From NCBI RefSeq assembly GCF_030408355.1, contig NZ_CP046606.1, positions 1,054,001 through 1,118,000 on the forward strand: DNA of 64,000 bases. The letters run 5' to 3'. Position numbers and translations under genes: made by a program. This document shows positions 44,716-52,958 of the stretch, one piece after another (the first letter of the stretch is position 1; each line of letters starts with the position of its first letter). The notes beneath the pieces are model-generated. The model had not been told where the DNA came from. It saw only the letters and a program-made list of their open reading frames with translations, and searched no databases. The DNA is from Corynebacterium afermentans subsp. afermentans (lineage in GTDB: Bacteria; Actinomycetota; Actinomycetes; Mycobacteriales; Mycobacteriaceae).

Positions 44716-45481
44716 TTAGTCCAGTCGCATGTTGGTGCCTTCGAGTGTGATGATTTCGGCGCCGGCGACGAGTCGGTTGAGGATGGATTCGGCGATGACG
44801 GCATCCGGGATGGATTTGTACCACTCGTCGGGTGTGTACTGGGATGTCACGATGGTGGATCCGCGGGGTTCGCGCTCTGCGAGGATGTTGAGCAGTTGGT
44901 GTGCGGTAGCGGCATCGATTGGGGTGGTCAGGAAGTCGTCGAGGACTAACACGTCTGTGTGGTGGAGGTCTTCGAGGAATGTGATGCGGGCTGGGTCGTC
45001 GTGTTTGAGCACGGCGAGGTGGTTGGCGAGTGTGTCGGTGCGGAAGAAGCGTGCGGAGTAGTCGTTTCGGCACGCCGCTGTGAGCAGTGCTTGGGCGAGG
45101 TAGGTCTTGCCGACGGAGGATTTGCCCAGGATGACAATGTTTTGTGCGCTTTGGCACCATTGGCAGTGAGCGAGTCGGGTGATTTGTTCTTTGTTGATGG
45201 TGCGGCCGGGCGTGTAAGTGATGTCTTCGATACAAGCATCGGGGTTTGGCGATCGGGATGCTTTGAGCAGTTTGTTGACTCGCCTCTCACGCTTGGCCGC
45301 TACCTCTTTATCGAGTGCGTAGAGCACTTTGTCTTAAGAAGCTCCAGTCGTCGAATGCGGGATCGGTGGCGATGTCGATGACGCTTTGTCCGAAGGCGGT
45401 CATGCGCAGGTCGGTAAAGATCGGCAGGACTGATTCGTCGAGGAAGCGAGCAGATGCTGATGCTGGTTGTGGGTGGGGCAT
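44716..45481 (-). pseudogene. IstB ATPase gene with a frameshift
   Basis: IstB is the AAA+ helper of IS21 transposition. From ATG 45481 (MPHPQPASASARFLDESV) to 44716 the span is 766 bases, one more than a multiple of three. The frame changes near 45330, where TTCTTAAGAC stands for the expected TTC-x-GAC, between DDWSF and DKVLYALDKEVA-type sequence. Downstream, Walker A GKSSVGKTYLA, Walker B VLVLDDFL and the SQYTPDEWY sensor region are intact. The protein is thus split after about 48 codons. Confidence 0.85.
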
Positions 45482-45484
45482 GGG

Positions 45485-47123
45485 TTATGCAGATCCCTTC
45501 TTGGTGAGGTTTTCGAGGCTGAACTGGGCAGCACCACCGAGGTAGGCGCCGCGGGTGTCACGCGCTGTCGGGGCAGGCGCGCCGTCAGCGGGTCTGCCGG
45601 TTGGTTGATCGGTTGGCAGGTCAGTGCCGGTAGGTCGTGTGGAGGTGTCTTTGCGCACGGCGGCCATCATGTTCTTCACCGCGGTATACGACACAGCACG
45701 CCTGGCGCCGTCGGTGGACACCAACCGCCTGCAGGCTTCTTCGAGGATTGGCTTGTTGGTGTGTTTGCCCATGTTGAGCACGTTGCGGCACGCTTGGTAC
45801 GCCTGGGCAGGGATCGCTTTGGCTTCGATGAGCTCAGCAATCACCTGGCGGGTGGCCGGCCCGATCTTGGCGGCTTCGCGCAGGAAGTACTCGCTTGTCC
45901 ATAACCCACGGGTGTCACCTATATTCGCCGGGATGTGGTCGGTGTCGGTGACATACACCCCGCGGGCACGTGCGAGTTGGTGGGTGGCCACACGTTGCCC
46001 TGCGTTGAAGACGGCGAGGCTGTCACCGGTGATACGCACGTCCACGGTGCGGCCCACCAGCTGGTTGGGCACCGAGTAATGCGCGTTGTGCACTCTGCTG
46101 TGGAAATTGGGCGCGACTTTGGCGCGTTTCCATTCGGTGCGCTGCCACGGTGTTTCAGGCAGCGCGGTGAGCACGTCGCGTTTGAACTGATCGAACAATG
46201 CGCGTCTGCTCGTCGCATTGCCGCGAAACGGTTCGGCAGCGTTGATCCCATCGACCAGGACGGTGATTTTTGCGTTGAGCTCGTCTATTCCGGCGCACTG
46301 GTGTCCATCGAGTGCGTGGATGACGTGCTGGGTGACAATCTTGACTGCAGCTTCAACGCTGGCCTTATCCTTGGCGTTTCGCCCGAGCCGGCAACGCGGC
46401 GGTGTTGTAGTGCTCCAAAAACTCCTCGTAGGTGGAGTTGACCCGGCGATTCCTGTCCGCGGCACTGATCGCATTCGAAGCCGTTGAGGCATTATCGGGC
46501 ACGATGACCTCGGCAACCCCGCCGAAGTACTCGAACGCGCGGATATGAGCTGCAAGCCACGCGTCCTGGCGCTCATCCGCGCACGCGCAGGCGAACACCA
46601 TGCCCGAATACGGCAGCGAGGCGACAAAGATGCTGACCTTCGAGCCTTGTCCGCCGGTGGGGTCAAACAACCGCATCGTCGTGCCTGCCCGGTCCACCTG
46701 CATCGTATGGCCCGGGGCATGGGTGATCCTGGCGGTCAGCCCGGCTGCATCAACGTGTTGAGCCACAAGTTGGCGAAACCGCTCGTAGCTGTAGTACCGC
46801 TGGCCTGTGCCCGCAGGCTGTGCGGTGTAGCGGCCCCACAGCACCTGCAGGGTCACCTTGTTGCGCCCGGTGCGCGCTTTGGCGACAGCGTCGAAATCGA
46901 TCGGGACGAAATCCCCCTGAGCATGGCTGCGCCCGTCGACGAACCAGTCCGCCAGCTCATGATCCACAACCCCACGAAGTTGCTCACGGGTTGTGATGTT
47001 GTGTTCCACCAGCGCATCACGAGCCTTTTGCACCGTGGTGTGCGAGCACCGCGAACTCGAACAGCTTTGGCGGACAGACCAGCCTTTCAGCACTTGATCC
47101 ATTACCGCCCGGTAGTCAGTCAC
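45485..47123 (-). pseudogene. IstA transposase gene with a frameshift
   Basis: IstA is the DDE transposase of IS21. From ATG 47123 the first 250 codons carry the HTH region (SVRQSCSSSRCSHTTVQKA) and most of the core (HTMQVDRAGTT, ASLPYSGMVFACACADER, VIVPDNASTA, EEFLEHYNTAALPARAKRQG then stop at 46365). The adjacent frame continues DKASVEAAVKIV to the C-terminus at 45485. Total length is one base more than a multiple of three. With istB also broken, the element can move only if helped. Confidence 0.85.
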
Positions 47124-47245
47124 AATCAGACTCCTCTGGTAACGCCGCGTGCCCTGAAGTCACGCGGTCACCAGAATCCTCCCCCGGACTGTTACTGGAT
47201 GCTCACCAATGCGTTACTCGATACTCACCACGGTGTTACTAGATA

Positions 47246-47662
47246 CGACCGCACAACAGCTGCCACCGCAGCACTCGTGGAATGAGAGGTTGCCCTGTTG
47301 GTGATGAAAAGCGAGGCAGCGCGCGCGACGGTGCCTCGTGAAAATCCAGTGGGTCTCAGATGAGCCTCGAAATTGAAACTAGTTCACTATCCAGCATCAC
47401 GAGCGAGCTGCCGAATGGGGCTTTTGTGCAGTTGCGAGGACCGAGTCCGCAGCAAGAACCGCTTCAATAATGTGTTTTTGTGTGAGTAGGCTAAATGTAC
47501 ACAAAATCCGCGAACTGTTGCACCGTTTTAACGGATCCTTGTTGACACTGGTGTAGGTGGCAGAAAAATTTTAGTGCACTGCTCATCTGCTTCGACGGCT
47601 TAAACGCGAACCAAATTTGGAGCAGACACTTGGGTGGTCCTGCTTGGTAGTCTTTACTAAAA
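47246..47662. other. AT-rich intergenic region before the QVKG gene
   Basis: No gene is visible. TTGACA at about 47541-47546 followed 17 bases later by an AAAATT is a possible promoter for the gene at 47663. No Shine-Dalgarno sequence precedes its ATG. Confidence 0.4.
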
Positions 47663-49570
47663 ATGCCCAAGGACTCAAGTGGAAATTCAACCCTGAGACG
47701 GATTTGTTTATTGAACAACGACGATATTGAGGACGCAGCTGTCGCTTACATCAAGCATATCGTGCGGCAGAATCAGACCCTCGAAGCAGATTTGCAAACA
47801 AATGACAAAACTCCTTTAGTCGACGGAGAGTTTCGTCATTACCTACCCGACAAATCGAAAAAGGTAGACAATTTTAAATGGGCGGTACGAGCCCAAGTTA
47901 AGGGGCATGAACTGAAACAGAAAGAACGGTTCGCAAACCGGGCAAAGTTCAAGATGAAGAAGAAGTATTTGCGAGCGTTCGAAGGTTATAATGGTGTGAT
48001 TTTCGTCGTTGTGCACATGAAAAACGAAGAGTGCAGGGCATATTTTCGGATATACGGTCCGTTTGATATTCAAGAAGAACTAAAAAGAATGGGTGGGAGA
48101 AAATCCATGCAGGTAGTCATGGATCCTTTTCCTACAGATCACATAGCCCAAAACCGAATTCTCTCTCTAGCAAGTAAAAAATGTCAACGGTTCGATATCG
48201 TCCTTACTGACGAGATGGTAGCGTCAGCAACCGGTTTGGAGATTAATACCGTAGACCCAATCGATTTTTCGAAACCAGGAATGGTCGGTATAGGCACCAG
48301 CACGCCATCGCACATCCAGATTGAGTTAGACGACGGAAACAAGATTCCAGTTCCAGGCGTGGTTGAATACTGGCCGGAGGATTACCTTCCACAAGAAATG
48401 GCAGTGTCCCTTAAAACCGGGGACATTGTTGTCACCGATGCGCACCGCCACTTTATAAATAACGAGCTATTGGAAATCGCGATTACACCGACGCTCCGCG
48501 TTGAAGTGACTAAGGGAAAACGAACGGGCAATGTACGGCTAAGTTTCGAATCTAGCTTCAAAGAAACGCTGACTAACCTCGAGTTCTTAAGCAACTGGGT
48601 CCAAACCGGTGTCGTTGAAATTGGTGGGAAGAAGGTTTCGAGCAGTCTGAACTCAAAGTCACTCGAAGGACTGACTGGAACTTTAGAGTTTGCGCGAAAG
48701 GCCAACCAGTTTTTTCGTAAATTGGAAGTAGATACTTCGTTAATGTCTGCTCAAGACGTGCTAGAGCCGTCTGTACTGCTCAGGCACCTGATCGAGCATT
48801 TCGTGGACTCTCAAAATTTGCAAATGTCTTACGCTCCGCCTCAACAATTTGTTGTTGAGGTGGGGGAGAAACAATTAAGGCTTATCGCCCATGACACCGA
48901 TGAACGCGGGCAATTGAAGGTTTGTGGAATTAACGATTTGGGGCCTGGGCAGCTCTGGTGGATACCTAGCGACGGATCTGAAGACTATCTGCGAGTATCG
49001 GTATTCGAAATCCTCGACGTGGAAGCCATCGGCAAAACTTTGAACTTGGGGCTTTCCGACATTCAAGATAAGTACCTTACGTATGTAGACGAATGCAACA
49101 GATCGTCATGGGCGAACGATACGGTGCTCAAATTGATCGAAGCTGCCGATTTCTATGCGGATAGACGAATGGAATTCCTTGAGGCTGCGCTTGAGCTATC
49201 CGAATTGGTGGCTAGCGATCCTGGCATGAAAGACATTGCACAGATCAATAAGTGGCAGATCCAAGCGAGGCTTAATGAACTCGGGGACGTTGACTATAAG
49301 AAAATTAGAGAGTTTCGCGAAATGCTGCCGTCCGATGGGCAATTCTCGTCAGCTTTGAAGGCTGGTGCATCTGTACTTTTGGGCCAATCAGGAGAAGTGG
49401 ATTTCTGGCTTTCCCGTACTGAAGATGGGGATAGATCTCGATTCAAAGAGACCCCCATCTACCGGTTCCACACCAACCGATCTGACGTGATCGCGGATCG
49501 TAAGCGAGGCTCGGAACCGGACAAGTGGGAGGAATATCGGCAGCGTTGTATGTTGAGATCTACTCTCTAA
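47663..49570 (+). CDS. large unknown protein with QVKG nuclease-like N-terminal domain
   Basis: A 635-residue protein, AT-rich and unlike its core neighbours in codon use. Near the N-terminus, DIEDAAVAYIKHIV, then NDKTPLVDGEFRHYL (Asp54) and VRAQVKG (Gln78-Lys80) form a D...QxK pattern seen in PD-(D/E)XK-like domains of DUF4365-type proteins of defence islands. The following part, FEGYNGVIFVVVHM, continues that fold. The remaining 450 residues are mixed alpha/beta with no recognised domain. No ribosome-binding site is visible before ATG 47663. After the TAA, a shifted frame (49567-49709) reads FRVRRLGETELRKWERAEVD and ends LPSGWKLQTI, so the true C-terminus may have been lost by frameshift. 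It converges with the type III RM operon. Confidence 0.6.
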   Translation: MPKDSSGNSTLRRICLLNNDDIEDAAVAYIKHIVRQNQTLEADLQTNDKTPLVDGEFRHYLPDKSKKVDNFKWAVRAQVKGHELKQKERFANRAKFKMKKKYLRAFEGYNGVIFVVVHMKNEECRAYFRIYGPFDIQEELKRMGGRKSMQVVMDPFPTDHIAQNRILSLASKKCQRFDIVLTDEMVASATGLEINTVDPIDFSKPGMVGIGTSTPSHIQIELDDGNKIPVPGVVEYWPEDYLPQEMAVSLKTGDIVVTDAHRHFINNELLEIAITPTLRVEVTKGKRTGNVRLSFESSFKETLTNLEFLSNWVQTGVVEIGGKKVSSSLNSKSLEGLTGTLEFARKANQFFRKLEVDTSLMSAQDVLEPSVLLRHLIEHFVDSQNLQMSYAPPQQFVVEVGEKQLRLIAHDTDERGQLKVCGINDLGPGQLWWIPSDGSEDYLRVSVFEILDVEAIGKTLNLGLSDIQDKYLTYVDECNRSSWANDTVLKLIEAADFYADRRMEFLEAALELSELVASDPGMKDIAQINKWQIQARLNELGDVDYKKIREFREMLPSDGQFSSALKAGASVLLGQSGEVDFWLSRTEDGDRSRFKETPIYRFHTNRSDVIADRKRGSEPDKWEEYRQRCMLRSTL

Positions 49571-49725
49571 CGGTAAACGACTTCTATTCCGCGTCAGGAG
49601 ACTGGGAGAGACGGAGCTTCGTAAGTGGGAGCGGGCCGAAGTCGACCCCGTGAAGTTCATGGGTAAAGAGGATGAACTGCCATCGGGGTGGAAATTACAG
49701 ACGATTTAACTCCGAGCGTAATTCG

Positions 49726-50292
49726 TCAGAAGAGTCCCAGAAGTGCAGTTGCGACTGGACCGAGAATGGCTGTGGCACTGCCGGCGTCACCGAGCACTGA
49801 AAGCCCCTTTCGAAGCGCGGTTGGAAGATTGTTTGTTCGAGTGCCGCCTTCGGTTTCTTGGTCGATGATCTCGGCGACTTGACCGTGTCCGCTTTCGCGC
49901 AGGGCGTCGATGAGGTGTTGGATCTGAGCGGTGCTGACGTTGATCGTTACGCTGTGCTCATTGTTGATTCCAACCTGTCCGCCGTGGACATCACCATGGA
50001 CATTTACAGCGGTGTTCTGTTGTCCCCGGTTAATTCCGTAGTCCGCTACAGATGTTCCAGAGAAAACCAGGTGTTGGCCTGTGCCGGTGAGTCGCCCGTA
50101 GAAGAGGTCTTGATTCCAGCCCGTTTTGCATGTTAGAAGTTCGAGGCTTTCAAGCATCTTCGCTGAACGGTGTAGGTCTTCGTTCGAGAAGCCGGACTCG
50201 GTCGATAGATGTTGAAAACTGGTTGGACTCATGGGGTTTTCATCCACCCAGCGGAGCAGCCAGTCTGCTACTTCGAATCTGTTTGTTGTCAT
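49726..50292 (-). CDS. winged-helix protein with hydrophobic C-terminus, third gene of the RM operon
   Basis: A 188-residue protein starting at ATG 50292. Residues 1-75 look like a winged helix (EVADWLLRWVDENP, FSNEDLHRSAKMLESLELL, then a strand pair GRLTGTGQHLVF). Residues 88-120 are a repeated polar beta region (GQQNTAVNVHGDVHGG, GINNEHSVTINV). A helix (IQHLIDALRESGHGQVAEIID) and a final hydrophobic segment (GSATAILGPVATALLGLF) follow. The domain order is like several defence-associated small effectors with a recognition part and a membrane-seeking end. It lies 75 bases after res in the same direction. No family name is assigned. Confidence 0.6.
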   Translation of the reverse strand: MTTNRFEVADWLLRWVDENPMSPTSFQHLSTESGFSNEDLHRSAKMLESLELLTCKTGWNQDLFYGRLTGTGQHLVFSGTSVADYGINRGQQNTAVNVHGDVHGGQVGINNEHSVTINVSTAQIQHLIDALRESGHGQVAEIIDQETEGGTRTNNLPTALRKGLSVLGDAGSATAILGPVATALLGLF

Positions 50293-50367
50293 TTTTCCTC
50301 TATTTCGTTGGCATCCAGGTTGACCTGCATAGCCACGTTCCGCATCGGTCGTCGCGGCCACGCCGCC

Positions 50368-52956
50368 TCACGCCCCGGGGTTCGACTTCCGCTTGAGGTC
50401 TTCCCACGACTCAGACGCTCGAATATCGGACTCGTAGGCAATGACGTAGCCCCACTTCTGGCCGACGAAGTCCTCTTCGCCAAGCAGTTCCCGGACGAGC
50501 ACCCGAGCCGCGGCTCGTTTCGCTTGTACCGTTTCGTCATCTCGCCCCTTGTCGGACTTGCCCTCGATAATCCACATCGTGCCGTCGGAGTCCTGGGCGA
50601 CGAAGTCGGGGTAGTAGGTGTCGCGGGTGGTGTACATGATCGACGCACCGTCAGTTGAGTAGAGGCGCTTCCACCACACGATGTCCGAGGTGTAGTTCAA
50701 CAGCAGCGCGAGGAGATACTCTCCGCCCCACGAGTCGAAGCTCGCTGCGGGGAACAGTCCGCGGTTCCAGCCGTCGTAGAACTCGCGAGGCTTGAACTTC
50801 GCCTGCTGGTCTTTAGAGAGTTGCTGGAGCACCTCTTTGCCAAACGGCAAGGTCACGACCTCGTCAATTGGCAGTTCGACCGGAACGATGGTCGTTTCGG
50901 TTTGCAGGCTGCTGGCGTGCTGTTGTGCCTTGTCGTTTACAAGTGCGACGAGCTCGTCTACTGCGGACTGCTTCGCCTTCTCCGTCCAGTGGTCGATACC
51001 GGCGTTCGCCATGAAGGTCGGAAGGACGTATTGCGCCAGTGTGATCGCGTTCTTTTTGTCCTGGGTGACGACCCCAAGACCGAATACGCGGCGGGTAAGT
51101 TCGCCGATGACATCGTCTTCCGCTACGGGTGCCGATTCGACTTCCGCGTCGGTGGTACGTTTCGTGTCGAGTTTCGACCTTCGCACCACGATTTCTTCGC
51201 GCGTGAGTGCTTCTTTCGAGTCGGCGACGCGGCGGGCTGCCCGGATAATGTCCTCCTCGTGGATGTGGGTGAGAAGGAACGGCGTGGTTGATTTCGCCAT
51301 GACCGCGGACGGAAACAGGAAGGTCTTTCCTGCGAAGTGTTCGTTGACCCTGATTTCCGTTGCCGGGATGTAGTCGGCGCGCTGCATGGTCTCGTTGTCA
51401 CCGACTCGTCGGAATGAGACACCTCCGGCGTTGCCACCAGTGACCTGGGTAGTTTCGCCGGCCTTGGTGCCGATGTCGCTCGCGCCGTCCGTCGCTTCGG
51501 CTGTCGGAGTGTCAGGCCACGCGGTTGAGCCTGAGCCCGAACTCGTTTCAGCCTCGGATGAAAGACCGTTCGGGTTTGGCTGTACCTGCCCTTCGCCCTG
51601 GCGGAAGCTTTCTTCAACGTCCATGCCGGAGATAGCGCCCTGGGCGGCATCTCCGAGACCGAAGGAACGGAGCACGTCCTCGTCCTTGAGGAGAGACTTG
51701 AACGACTTGTGGCTCAAGATGTCCAACTGGTCCAGCTCAGCCACACCAGTGCGGGCACCAAAAGGCAGACGCAGGCCGCGGCCCATGGTCTGCTGGGTGA
51801 GAATGTCCGACGACATAGCGCGCAGCGCACACATCACCGCGACTCGTTTGGTGTCCCAGCCTTCTTTGAGACGGTCAACGGAAACAATGGCTCGCACCGT
51901 CGAGGCAGGGCTATCGAGCTCGTCTAATCGGCTCAGCGTGACCGCGTCATTGTGTTTGTTGTCGAACTGGAGCACCGCGTCAGGATCGCCGAAATAGCCT
52001 GGCCCCTGGAGGATCTTGGTGACTTCTCCGGCATGCGCGACGCTTTCGCAAACGACGAACAGCAGAGGCTTCGTCCGCTTTTTCTCGCCTGCTTCTCCGG
52101 GGAAGTTCGCTTGGCCGTACGCCTCGTAGGCCGCCTCTTTGTTCCGCAACAGTGAGACCGCGTCGAGCAGTTGCCTTTCCTCAGCTGAGTCCTTGGGGTA
52201 GCCGTTCTCGCGGTAGACCAGCATCGGCGACTTCACGTAGCCGTCTTCAATCGCGCTATACAGCGGGTAGTGGAAGATGACGTGGTCCGTATCGGATGCC
52301 GAAGCGGTAAGCCCAATCGTGGCAGCGGGACGGAGATCCTTCAGCGCCTGGTTAAACGCCTTAGCCGAGGTGCCAAACAGGTGAGACTCGTCCGCGATAA
52401 CCACGAGGTCATCGAGGTTGACCAGGTAATCGTAGAGCGAGCCGGACTCTTCCTGGTGGTCGCGAATCTTTCGGCGCATGCCCTCTTCGGTGCCAGCGCG
52501 AGCATTGACTTTCTTCGGCTCGATAAGTTGCGACACGTTAAAGACGTAGACCATCGGACCGTCTGCGGCATTGCGGAAAAGCTCAGACTGGCCGGAACGC
52601 CACGCGCCGTAATTGCCAGGCGAAACCACCTGGGGAGCAGAGGAGAAGCCGTCAACGTAGCGACGCGACCCCTGGGTGAAGTTTTGGACAGTCTTGTTTT
52701 CCAATACCGTCGAGGGTGGGACGACCACCATGACGTTTTTCACCCCGAAGCGCGAGAGGTACTCAATGAGCGCGGCCATGAGGTAGGTCTTGCCCGCACC
52801 TGTGGCCATGTGCATGACCATCGGCTCTAGCGGGTTAAAGTCGCCCGTGAGGTGGTAGATGAGCTTGCGCAGCGCACGCTTATTGGGATCTCGTAGCTGG
52901 AACTCTGTCGCAATGCTGTCGATGAGTCCTTGGTCAAGTGCGATTGGAAGTGCCAT
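50368..52956 (-). CDS. res: type III restriction enzyme, Res subunit
   Basis: The 862-residue helicase-nuclease cuts DNA together with Mod after translocation between inversely oriented sites. Motifs: Walker A ATGAGKTYLMAAL near residue 54, VVVPPSTVLENKTVQNF, DEAD-like VIADESHLFG near 189, GLTASASD (motif III), and VSVDRLKEGWDTKRVAVM with QQTMGRGLRLPFG (motifs V and VI). The C-terminal nuclease reads YYPDFVAQDSDG and WIIEGK near 797, a PD-(D/E)XK site. A Gly/Ser/Glu-rich insertion around residues 455-520 is unusual. ATG 52956 lies 2 bases after the mod stop, so the two are coupled. Confidence 0.92.
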   Translation of the reverse strand: MALPIALDQGLIDSIATEFQLRDPNKRALRKLIYHLTGDFNPLEPMVMHMATGAGKTYLMAALIEYLSRFGVKNVMVVVPPSTVLENKTVQNFTQGSRRYVDGFSSAPQVVSPGNYGAWRSGQSELFRNAADGPMVYVFNVSQLIEPKKVNARAGTEEGMRRKIRDHQEESGSLYDYLVNLDDLVVIADESHLFGTSAKAFNQALKDLRPAATIGLTASASDTDHVIFHYPLYSAIEDGYVKSPMLVYRENGYPKDSAEERQLLDAVSLLRNKEAAYEAYGQANFPGEAGEKKRTKPLLFVVCESVAHAGEVTKILQGPGYFGDPDAVLQFDNKHNDAVTLSRLDELDSPASTVRAIVSVDRLKEGWDTKRVAVMCALRAMSSDILTQQTMGRGLRLPFGARTGVAELDQLDILSHKSFKSLLKDEDVLRSFGLGDAAQGAISGMDVEESFRQGEGQVQPNPNGLSSEAETSSGSGSTAWPDTPTAEATDGASDIGTKAGETTQVTGGNAGGVSFRRVGDNETMQRADYIPATEIRVNEHFAGKTFLFPSAVMAKSTTPFLLTHIHEEDIIRAARRVADSKEALTREEIVVRRSKLDTKRTTDAEVESAPVAEDDVIGELTRRVFGLGVVTQDKKNAITLAQYVLPTFMANAGIDHWTEKAKQSAVDELVALVNDKAQQHASSLQTETTIVPVELPIDEVVTLPFGKEVLQQLSKDQQAKFKPREFYDGWNRGLFPAASFDSWGGEYLLALLLNYTSDIVWWKRLYSTDGASIMYTTRDTYYPDFVAQDSDGTMWIIEGKSDKGRDDETVQAKRAAARVLVRELLGEEDFVGQKWGYVIAYESDIRASESWEDLKRKSNPGA

Positions 52957-52958
52957 GT

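Larger units (their letters stand above)
44630..47245 (-). mobile_element. IS21-family element with damaged genes
   Basis: About 2.6 kb. The left end has AGTAACGGTGTGGTGAGTATCGGGTAAC and a second GTGAGTATCGAGTAAC; the right end in inverse has AGTAACACCGTGGTGAGTATCGAGTAAC and GTGAGCATCCAGTAAC. Multiple internal repeats at both ends are typical of IS21. It carries istA and istB on the minus strand, each with one frameshift. The exact ends and target duplication are not certain. Confidence 0.85.

Noticed and set aside
45320..45345. Programmed frameshift in istB
   Set aside because: No slippery heptamer or downstream stem is evident, and istB in IS21 elements is not known to need recoding; istA is broken as well.
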